The position numbers and the translations under genes were made by a program. A DNA stretch of 64,000 nucleotides from Cydia pomonella (lineage: Eukaryota; Arthropoda; Insecta; Lepidoptera; Tortricidae), in NCBI RefSeq assembly GCF_033807575.1, contig NC_084725.1:9459001-9523000 (forward strand), given 5' to 3'. Under the pieces are notes generated by a model. It had not been told where the DNA came from. It did no database searches and saw nothing but the letters and a program-made list of their open reading frames with translations. This document shows positions 33,701 to 45,700 of the stretch, in pieces. Every line of letters begins with the position of its first letter. Position 1 is the first letter of the stretch.

Positions 33701-36700
33701 AAAGCTATGTCATTAAGTCATTATTCAATTTAAGAAAAAAAATTAAAACCCACCTTGAATTCATTTTGCTCCACATTACTGGCATCCATAAACTCATCAT
33801 TGTTACCCAGATCAAAATCATCCATAGCCTCTGTTTCCTCTCTGGTCTCTTCTTCTTCCACCTCCTGCTTTATCTGAACCCCCAACTCTTTCACATTGAT
33901 AATCTCCGGTCTTTTCTCCTGCTGTCTTCTAGGAGAGAAATCCTCTATCATCTTTTGGCATTTCTCGTCATCTGTCAACTTCTCAGTCTTGATATTGTTA
34001 AGAATGTTGACGTCGAAAGAATCTTCTTTCTTTTTCTTGTTTTTCTTCTTTTTCTTTCTGGTGTCGGAGTCGGAGCTGGATGAACTGCTGGATGAGCTGC
34101 TAGATACTTTTGCTTTTTTCTTCTTCTTTTGGATCTTTTTTAACTTTTGTTTCTTTTTAATTTTCTTGTCTTTTAATTTCTTTTTGGGTGCTGGAATGCA
34201 AAACAATGACATTAAACGCGTAAAATTGAAAAGTTGTTTTTTGAAGTGAAAACTTCTTCAGCGGCGCTGTGCACTTTGTGTGATGGGGAAAAAATGTTAA
34301 ACTCGCGACAGGTCACGTGACCGACAGATTCGTCAGATTGAAAATTCGTAAGACGGACACGTGACCTCATCGAAAAACTGTTACAATGTCATTGAAGCCA
34401 GTAGACCGCCGGCGCGGCTTGAATATTAACGTTGTGCATTTTTAATGTTAAATAATTGTAATAGTTGTGAAGTGTAAAATTTTTAATGTAATATAAATTG
34501 ACATGTTTGTGTACGATAGCGCAATAAATGAATATTGTATTTTACCACATAAATGATAGTACTTTTATAATGATAATTAAAGCAATTCGTGTTTTCTTTT
34601 CTGCCGGCACTCCCGGAGTGCAACCCGTTGTTTTTTTTTTTTAATATAACTGAGAAGGTATGGAGCCACGTATTAAACGTACCTATAAGGGCGTCCGCTA
34701 GCTGGCGCGGTTGCACGGAGCTGTGAGCGGGTAAACGAAAAATAGTATGAGCAACGCTAACGGGCGCGGACGCGTGCGACCGATTATACCTACAATGGCA
34801 CCCGCGCACCCGCCCACGCTAGCGGACATCCTAAAATTTATACGATAACGCATTAATCGGTTAAGGCAGCGTCCAATAATTGCGTAAGAAGTTATTAAGG
34901 ATTTTTATAAATCCATGAAATTCACGTCGGCCCTACAACACAAGCCTTATTGAGCTTACTATGGTACTAGGCCGATCTGTGTAAAATTGTCCTATAATAT
35001 CTATTAATTTTTATTTTATTTAGAGACGAGTGGAAATCGAGGGGGGAGGCCTTTGCCCAGCAGTGGGATACGGTATAGGCTTATAATATAATATATAATC
35101 TTTATTTATTTAATTTAAAAAAAGATAAAGAATTCTGGAGAGCTGTTTAAATAAAGTGGGAGCTGCTCCAGCTTTATTGTTCTTGGTAGCCTTAAGTTGG
35201 ATAAGTGTAAACTTACATTCTTCCTCGTCTTCAGAGATCTTCACCGCTTTAGCTTTCTTCTTCTTCTGTTTTTCTCTCAGCTTCTTCATATATTTCTTCT
35301 CCGTGCGTCGCCGTTTCGCCAGCTTCGTTTTTGACTTTTTACTTGTCTGAAAGAATATTTATTTATTTTTATATATTTATTAACGACCGGTCTGGCCTAG
35401 TGGGTAGTGACCTGCCTATGAAACCGATGGTCCTGCATTCGAATCCTGGTAAGGGCATTTATGTGTGATTAGCACAAATATTTGTTCCAGAGTCATGGGT
35501 GTTTCATATGTATTTAAGTTTTTATATATTATATACATCGCTGTTTTGTTTTCCCCCATTTTTACCACTTAGCTATGCAACATTTGACTGAAGTATATAT
35601 GTTCCAAATTTCAAGGTCCTAACTTCAATTGTGTAGGCTGTGCTTTGGTAGTGAGTATATAAAAAACTTGACTGTTATACGCGAATTATGACTTCGTATA
35701 CCATACATAATAAAATCAACTATAATGACTTCTTACGAAACGCTTTAGTCAACTGTAATGAATTCTAATAATCTCGCGTCGAAGCGGTCATACTGCTATA
35801 CAATCGTCGTCGAGTACCGTGTTTAGGCAACGAAGCTTGCTGAGATGCCTAAGTGAGATACTAGATTGAAAAGCTTGATTATATCACTATTGTATACAAT
35901 ACTTTACAGTACATATGGGGCTACTTTATAGCACTAGTGCGAGAAGTAGCATATTACGTTACTGTGTCGAACATTTAAAGGGCCATATGTACTGTAAAAC
36001 GTTGTACGATACATGTGCGAATAGGTAATTCGCAACTCGTGTCGATTTAAAACACTCCCTTCGGTCGTGTTTTAATTTATCGCCACTCGTTTCGAATTTC
36101 CTATTTTTCGCACTTATATCGTAATGTACTATTTTCTACGAGTCAACAAAAACAATACTTTAAACTAATAAAATCTTATAGAGAAACAAATCAAAAGTAT
36201 ACAGCAATTTAAGATACGCGAGTAACCGCGATACCTTCATACTCGTGCGCGCCCCGGCGGCCGGACCCGGCCGGATTTTAATCAAAATCAACCAATACTA
36301 CAAAAAAATACTAATTAATTTATTTCATTCGTGACATCTTAACCCTTTTCCAGGCCGCACCAATCTACAAGGTTTTCCCAAAAAATCCAAACATATTCCA
36401 ATACATCCATGATTCATTTGAAGACAAGTCACATCCCGAAAGTGCAAACTAATTTGAACCTTAAATCGGAATGCTAAAGTTGAATGTTATAGTGGCCAAT
36501 AAATCGTACTATTCCTGGAAAAGGGTTAACGCGGAGACCTATACGTGCCGTATTTACTTACCTTCTTCTTGGCTTTCTTCCGCTTGACCTCCTCATCGTC
36601 GCTGGCGGAGGAGAGAGTGGAGGGGGATCTCTTCCTCTTACGGGCTTTCTCTTTCTCTTCCCCTTTCTGTTTTCTGTTGAAAAGTGAGAGTTAAACTTCA

Positions 36701-39700
36701 GATTAGATTGCTAGAGTCAGACCAAGATAACTCTGCAGCGATTTTTATAGCATAGACGTGCAAATCTTATACCTTTAAACGAGCAATTCTTGTATATATA
36801 TTTCAGGGATCTCGGAAACGGCTCTAACGATTTCGCTGAAATTTGGTATATGGGGGTTTTTGGGGGGTAAACAATCGATCTAGATTAGTCTTATGTTTGG
36901 GAAAACGCGTGTTTTCGAGTTTTCATGCGTTTTTCTTTCGACGCAGAATATGGTCGCTAATTTCGTGTTGCCGGCCACTGTCCGTCTGGTCCAGCGGGTT
37001 TAGACGCGGACGGCAAGAAACAATCAGTGTTACGGGTTCGAATCCCGCCCGGTGACTAACTTTTTTTTTTTTTATAATCAAGTTTATATTTTTTTTTAAT
37101 TTTTATTGTTTGCAGACAAGTTTAAAAAATGTAGTTAATGTTTGAGATAACAATATATACTCCTCAAAAGAAAATAAGGGCCCCTGAGTTTTTTGGCTGT
37201 AACTTAAAACATACTTATTTATTTTGTGATATATTTTTTTACAAATAAAAATGGCATTATTTTTTTTACAATTTAAGTGTATTTCTATCCGAGCTTTGCT
37301 CGGTCGCCCAGGTACTGTTATTTTAAACGTCAAACTTTTATGAAATTATGACGTTTAAATAACACTTGCACATCTGTGCTATCAAAATCGCTGCAGAGTT
37401 GTCTTGGTCTTACTCTAGTGAGATTGGACGCCATAAATTTAATGCAGATGGCGATGCATTGAATTGAGGCGAAATAGCCAGCCCTCGCTACTCAGCGTCG
37501 CCTTCCCCTCCTCTTACAAGGAAAGGTACCCAACTGTCCGATGCCGATTTGATTTATATTTATATATGTTATAGAGTAGTCTAAAATAACGGACACGTAT
37601 TTTTTTTTAGCTGCCCAAACTCAACCTATTGGGAGAAATTGTCCTCCAAAGTACTAAAAAATGACTAAATCTTCTAACTCCTATAGAAAGTGATGCTCAA
37701 GCAACTGCTAGTTAATGGCTGGTTTGAGTATATGTTTGAAAGCAGCAAAAAAATAATGAGCACGTGTTTTGTTATATCGGCTAAAACTCATTTTTTCCTA
37801 AAAAAATCGACATTCGAAGTTTTTATAATATCTTATCGCTAAAGTTACACATAAAGACGGGTGTTTTTTTAGGAAAACTTGAGTTTAAGCAGATATAACA
37901 AAACACGTGTACATTATTTTTTCCTGTTCTCAAACACATACTCAAACAAGCCATTAACTAGCAAGTTGCTTGAGCATCACTTTCTATAGGAGTTAGAAGA
38001 TTTAGTGACTTTTTAGTACTTTGGAGGACAATTTCTCCCAATAGGTTGAGTTTGGGCAGCTAAAAAAAATACGTGTCCGTTATTTTAGACTACTCTATAA
38101 CATATATAAATATAAATCAATCGGAACCGGACAGTTGGGTACCTTTCCTTGTTAGTAGAATTAGATTGTGTGTCGTTATTACTTACCTCTTCTTCACCAT
38201 ACTTGTGTTCCCGACCTCCTCGTCCACCTCGCTCTCCTGGCTCCAGCCCTCGCTGCTCAGCTTCACCTTCTCCTTCTCTTCCGCTCTCTTTCCCTCTGTG
38301 TCTTCTGCACGGACGGGCGTGGTGCTGCGGGACTGAACCTGGGCCTCCGCGACTTCTAAGGCTTCCATAAACCTGAGACAATCAAAAATACAGTATTTTG
38401 TTACAGTGAGAAAAGCTGGTTAGAGATCATAACAGTTTCGTAGTTTGTGTGCTGGGCAGGGGATTTACTTTAATCTGCAGTTGACAGTTAAATAATGTGT
38501 AATGAACATCTTCGTACAGTTAGCTGCAGAGAAAAGTGACCCCCTCCAACCCCTGCATAGAAGTTTGTACGCAAAGGTGTATTTTTTTTTATGTAATAGG
38601 CTGCAAACGGGCAGACGAGCCGCCTGATGGGAAGCAGTCATCGCCGCCCATGGACATAAGCAACATCGGAGGAGCCACTTATGCGTTGCCAACCTTTGAG
38701 AACCCTAAATACCTGCTTCTTGAAGAACCCCATGTCATAGCGCAAGGGAAACACCTCAGAAGGTAGCTCATTCCACAACTTGCACGTTCTGGGATAAAAC
38801 GAGCGAGATGCCCCGAAAGCGTATTGCTGAATGTACAGTCAGCGTCAAATACTTTATAGCAGTCAAAGTGACCAAATAGTTCGGTACACCATACTAAATA
38901 TATGGTGTACCGAACTATTTGACTACTTTGGTTGCTACAAAGTATTTGACGCTGACTGTACATTGAAAATCCGAAAAAATATACCTTAAAACAATAAAAA
39001 AATAAACGAAAATTTAAAAATATACTGATTAGGGCGGTGCCCTATTTTTAGGGCCCCCTCGGTACGAGGAGCTGCGGTCTCTCTAGATGTCAGCACTGTA
39101 GCGTTCTTGAGGCACTATTCTAGGAGTCTAAATATGTACCGTTGTTATATTTATATCACCACTCGTTACGAATTACCTACTTTCCGCACTTGTATCGTAA
39201 ATAACATTTTTTAAATAAAATAAAATATGTCAACATGATTACCTCTGATATTCTCGGTCTAGTAACTGCGTGTCTCCATGCTGCGGCGTATCTGCCCCCT
39301 TCGGCCGCCGCTGCCTTCCCTCAGCCCCCTCGACGCGGGTCTTCACCTCTGATCCCTCAGCGCGGGGCCGCACCCCCTCAACCCCCTTTATACAAAGCGA
39401 GATTCCTTCTACGCTGGTCTCATTTTGAGGCAACGCTCCTTCTTTTTGGGGCAGAGCCCCCTCGATGGGGGGCAACGCCTCTTCTCTAGATAGTATAGTG
39501 ATATTCTCGGCGAGGCACTGCTCTAGGGGCGGATACCAGCTGCGTTTGGTTGAGAATGGGCCGTCTGATATCCTGAAATTTTTAGGGATATGTCTTTATA
39601 TACACTGTGTCGATAATCTCGTTAAGTATTAAGGCTGTCATATTACCCAGTTGCTGAAAAACTTAAAAAATAACTCGGGTGATAATGTCTATTGAAATTA

Positions 39701-42700
39701 TACATTAATAAAATATCTCTGGCTTCCAGGGTTGAAATGAAACGATGTATGTATGATGTAATAACTAATTAATTGATTTTTTAGCCCTAAATGATATTTC
39801 ACCGGTATTCAGTAGTTTGTTTTCATCACACTTGCTCGAAAAAGATCTTATTTCATGCAGGTGTGCTGAAGGACAAAGGCCTATTTTGTTCCCGCGGGAT
39901 TTATGGATTGTGAAAAAAAAACTAACTCTCTAGGGAGTTATAGATTTTTTTAAATTATGATACTTATTCATTCAAACCAAGTAGCATAAATGAGTTTTAC
40001 ATTTAAAATACTGACGTCTATAATTTAATATTTTTGTTTATGTTTAAAATGATTTAATTTGATTCATTTAACAGGCTTTTAAAATATTTTAACATAATTT
40101 TCAATCGTGGCTGAATCCCGAATAGGCGTGTGCCTTCGATGCCTCACCTGCCAAGAAATTACAAAATGGCGGACGAATGTTTGATATGTCACCGTATTTA
40201 AGAATTATTTCGCTTAAAGTTTAGTTTTTTATTTCCAAGTGTGATGCAAAACATTGTGTATAACTCCGGGGGTAAGAATATTGCAAACTCGGGTCTTTAA
40301 TTCCCTCCAGCCTGCGGCTGTCGGGAATTACCAACCTCGTATCCAAAATTTCACTTACCCCCCTCGTTGCACTTACTATTGTGTTTGGAAAGTTTTAAGG
40401 TTTAAATAATTCTACCTTAACATAAATTAAGCGCAGTCAATATTTAAAACAGGCTTCTAATAATGAGTTTATAACTAGACGCAAAGATAATTGATTGTAA
40501 TTTGTAATAGAAAGGTAAAGTGTAAGAAAAAAAACGTGCCCCTTAATTTGACATCCATAACAGATGGCGCTGTACTGCGCTATATGATCTGCGGTAACTG
40601 AATTGTCACACGTCAACTTTTGACTATCAGAGTTACCGTAAAATGTATGGAGCTGTATAGCCCCATCTCGTTTACCTGTCAAATTCGAAGCACGAAATTG
40701 TCTTAGATTATACTATGGTGGGTAGAGGTAAGGAGAACAATCTCTTATGGGAGAGCTGAGGACCTACTGCGAACCACGTTCGACGTATTGCCTGTCACGC
40801 TTACGTACGAATTTACAAGTGCGACAGAGAGGCAACACGTCGAACGTGGTTCGCGGTAGGCTAGCAGCTGTAAATAATAGTTCGAGATTTCCCCGGTGGC
40901 GCTAGGATAGCACAAGGACATGATATGAACTTAGACGTTATTGACGGAGTAAAGTGCGCTGTCAATGATTTGATTTTTTTATCAAAGTCAAAAATTCGTT
41001 CGCGATGCATTGTGGCGCTACCTAATTACGGTTTTTGATGGAGACTTTTCATACACAAAGATTGTTCTCCTTACCTCTACCCTCCATAGATTACACATCA
41101 TACTCAATCAATGTATCTTTGGTACAAGGTAGCAAATATTAGGTCATTACCTATGAAATTGGCGTTTTGTATGGAGAACTTTAACGAAATTAGATTTTTC
41201 ATACAATGAAATTTGCGGATTATTTTGTGATGGCATTTTCAAACCAAACAAATTTTTGCCAGTAATCTAAGACCTTTTTAAGGCCCATTTACTAAGTATC
41301 TCATTTTTATTTTATCTTGTTCCGTCAGAAAAATCATTTAAATACTCGAGCCCCGGCAGCCCATGAAAAGAGCTGTTTTCAGGGCGGTATTCTGAATACA
41401 TAAAACAATAAAAGTAGCAAATAATTGTATGTAAAATCGTTGTTATGTAGCGCACTAATGAAATTAAAAAATACTTCGAAGTTACTATTAAAATAAATAA
41501 ACTATGACATGACTCATAAGTAACACACAGGACACTCACTGGTCGGTGGAGTAGACGCGGTCCACGAGCGCCATGCGCTGCGCGCGCAGCTCGCTGAGCA
41601 CGACGCCGCGCCCGCGCACGCAGCTGCAGGCCGTCGGCCGCGCCGCCCACCACACGCTGGGCTGCACGCGGGTCTGTCAGTACACTGTAGAGTAACACAC
41701 AGGACACTCACTGGTCGGTGGAGTAGACGCGGTCCACGAGCGCCATGCGCTGCGCGCGCAGCTCGCTGAGCACGACGCCGCGCCCGCGCACGCAGCTGCA
41801 GGCCGTCGGCCGCGCCGCCCACCACACGCTGGGCTGCACGCGGGTCTGTCAGTACACTGTAGAGTAACACACAGGACACTCACTGGTCGGTGGAGTAGAC
41901 GCGGTCCACGAGCGCCATGCGCTGCGCGCGCAGCTCGCTGAGCACGACGCCGCGCCCGCGCACGCAGCTGCAGGCCGTCGGCCGCGCCGCCCACCACACG
42001 CTGGGCTGCACGCGGGTCTGTCAGTACACTGTAGAGTAACACACAGGACACTCACTGGTCGGTGGAGTAGACGCGGTCCACGAGCGCCATGCGCTGCGCG
42101 CGCAGCTCGCTGAGCACGACGCCGCGCCCGCGCACGCAGCTGCAGGCCGTCGGCCGCGCCGCCCACCACACGCTGGGCTGCACGCGGGTCTGTCAGTACA
42201 CTGTAGAGTAACACACAGGACACTCACTGGTCGGTGGAGTAGACGCGGTCCACGAGCGCCATGCGCTGCGCGCGCAGCTCGCTGAGCACGACGCCGCGCC
42301 CGCGCACGCAGCTGCAGGCCGTCGGCCGCGCCGCCCACCACACGCTGGGCTGCACGCGGGTTTGTCTGGAAAACAATTGGGTACTTGACACCTGTTGAAT
42401 ATTATAACAAAACTTAGCTAAATGGATAGAAAATGAGCCATCCATTATAAACTAGTGGAGTTAAAAAATACAAGGCTCCAAAGTCCCAAAAAATAAACTT
42501 TTTTTTAATACTTTCTAAAAGAAAAAAGGTAATGGTACCATTCGATTCCTTACATTTTATTGAAAAATAAATTGTAAGACAACTATATACATAAACGCAA
42601 TATTTCAGGGTCAAAATAGCAATTTTCTCGATCTTCCATACATTTAGGACGAATGAATGTAATGTGATGTCACATTACATTATCATTTTGTTAGAGGCGT

Positions 42701-45700
42701 TTCAATCGTCGAGTGCGAGCGTCAGACTTTAACTCTCATTTCGGACTTTTGTGTTGCTTAAATGCCATGAGTCCTACATAGATATTTGATTCTCAGGAAA
42801 ATCAAGATCGATTGACATTATTTACAAAAAACTGTCAAGTAGCCAATTACAAAACTTGTGGTTCGAAACACTGAAGGCGAAATATCGGCCGTTCATCGAC
42901 AGGACTGACCGATTAAATTGCAGTAGGTTTAACTAGCAGAGTTTTTGAAAAATTGAAACATTTTTTTTTTTCACAGTATGTTTGCCAATAATGTAATTAG
43001 CAATCTTTAGGACTTTCGTTCAATACACAAAAATCGCGAAAATGGGCCTAAAACGCATGCAATAGCAACCACACTAGTATTTTTTCTCCGCTGCACGCGA
43101 AGTGATAAAAGGTGGATTATACGCGTTCGACGAAATAGTATATTGTATAGCAAGGGCGCGTATATTTTTGTCGAGGATAAAAATTGACATTTATGCCTGA
43201 GTTTCACTCTGCTTTTCACTTAGATTGCAAAGAAATTATACAAAAATATCCAATATTTTAGGTTATATGGCGTATTTTTTTAAAGACTAAAGAGAATCGT
43301 ACTCGGGCCGGACGGTGGCGCGCCTGTCGGGAGCGCGCCGGTACGGGCGCGAGTACGGGGGTTTGTATGGCAGATTTAAACTTTATTGCTCATTTAATAA
43401 GGGTCGTAGCAGATGATTTTACTTTATGCTTTATAATAATAAAAAATGTCGATTACACGCGACTTACCTAAACGTCATGCCAATTTTACGAGCATGATAG
43501 GTGAAAAGATAAATATAACAAAAGATTTTCAAGCACTTGTCATTATGGCCACTATATTTCACCTACTTTACGCGTATTAGTACTTATAAATAGTCTATAC
43601 TATAAAGCGAACTGTACTTACTTGTAACATTTAGTTTTGTCATGCCGGAACAGCAGCGGCTGGCATATCTTGAGCACAAAGTCCCACATTTCCAGCGACA
43701 CTATTGTGGACCTTGACACCTTCCTCTCTAACGTCTCATCATGTACCTTCTCTACCGACAAAAACACCTTCTCCTCTGCTGTGTTCTTGCTATCTTTTCT
43801 ACCTTTACTCTTCTTTTCTGAACTTTTCTCTCTTTCACTTTTAGAGGTATATCCACTCTCTGTACTCCTGTATCCACTTTCAGTACTCTTACAGCCACTG
43901 TCAGTAGATCTGTAGCTATCGCTATAGTCACTTGTTCGACTTAAACGTTGCCTGCTATCATCATCTAGTTCAGGCGTGCCTTGACATTTAAAGTCAACTA
44001 TAGGAGAATCATATTCAACTAAACCTTTATCTTGACTTTCATCATCACTTATATTTTCTTGTTTAATTTCATTTATGACTGATTCTAGGAAATTGTCATC
44101 AGCTAAACTGTCAGACATGTTTGTATCTTGGTTGTAATCGAAACTTTTCTTAGGTTTAACTTTAGCAAAGTATTCTGGTTTAGAATGCTCATCAAACAAT
44201 ATATCGTCTTCATTAGGATCTATTTCATATTCAAAGGAATCAATGACAGGTTGTAGTTTTTCTATCTTTATGAGACATGGGCTGTCGACTGCTTTTAAAA
44301 TTGCTTCTTTCTCCATCCTCCTCTCCTCCTCTTTCTTTTTGTCTAAATCTTTTGCAGTTCTAGACTCTTCAGATTTCTTTTCTTTTGTAGGAGTCGCTTT
44401 AGATTTGTCATCAACTTGAGGACTCGCGGTTTTGTCATCATTGTCCAACGACCAACTGTCACACACCAAGTAATCGCTGAGATTAACATCTGTCTCTTTC
44501 GGGTCTTGATCGACTACACTCTCTGAACCTCCGCTTTTTGTTGAATCTTTAGTTTCTCTCTTAGAGTCTTTTTCTCTACTTTTATCATGTTTCTCTCTAT
44601 ATCTATCCCTATCGCTTTTTCTAGATCTATCATATCTGTCAGAATGTCTCCTGGAACTCTCGTATCTGTCACTTTTCCTCTTACTGTCCCTACTCCTGCT
44701 GACAGATATTCTGTTAAGTTTTGGAGGTCGAGGAGATTTGTGTATCTGTTCTTTTTCTGCTGCATCTTCTTTTTCCTTCTCGCCTTCGTCTCTAATTTTA
44801 CGCTGGAAGGGGTTGTCGTAGTCGGGCAGAATCTTCTGGTAGTCGAATTTGAACTCTTTGCCTTCAGCCCTCGCTTTCTTTGCGTCTCTAATTATCTCGT
44901 CGACTTTACTCGCATCTGAAATTTTTACTTTACTAATGTAAACACAATTTTAGGACCATTGAAAATTAACTACTTGAGAGCAATTTTACTTATGAATCAG
45001 AAAATTTACTAAGAATTATACATTATGTTGTATAGACATTTCTTTAGTGTATCAGATTTATCTTTATTTTATTAAAGTAACTATGAAATAATCTTAATCT
45101 TAACTTATAGCTACCATCGACATGCAAAAGCAAGCATAAGTGTTTCAACTTCTTCTTGTTGTTATTATTTCCTCTCAGTCAGATAAGAGACAACGGCTAA
45201 TTTTGTAAGAAAAACGTTCCACTAAAACGCTTTAGGATGGGCTTATGACTAACACAAAAATGTCCCAGGCGATTCTAGGCATAGCAACGATCAACGAGTG
45301 ACAAGAAAAAGTTGATTCACCCATAAAATAAAAGTGTACAAGGTACCCCATACCCCAGCGGCGCTGGCGCGGCACCGGCGCGACTCGGAGCCTGCGGGCT
45401 GAAGCATGCGTGAGGGGGATAGTTATACAGGTGCAAGGGAGAGGGTTAGAACAACACAGCGAGGCATTCAGGCGCCGACTCCAGGTGGTAAAAGTTGCTC
45501 AAGGATGGACTCACTAAAGACAGCTATAGAAATATGACGTACGGTACGCACTTAAACCAGATGAGATATTCCCATCTTCCGACATATGCTCTGTTTCACT
45601 GGGACGAATACTAGAGTTATAGAATCCAAAACGTACCCCGGGTGACGGGTTCCTTTAATAAGCCCGACGCATTAGCAACAACTTGCCAGACAATATATGT

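Noticed and set aside
36981..37055. Possible tRNA gene (good A and B boxes)
   Set aside because: The acceptor arms do not pair, and the sequence recurs inside a ~540-bp repeat. It is a tRNA-like promoter, not a tRNA gene.
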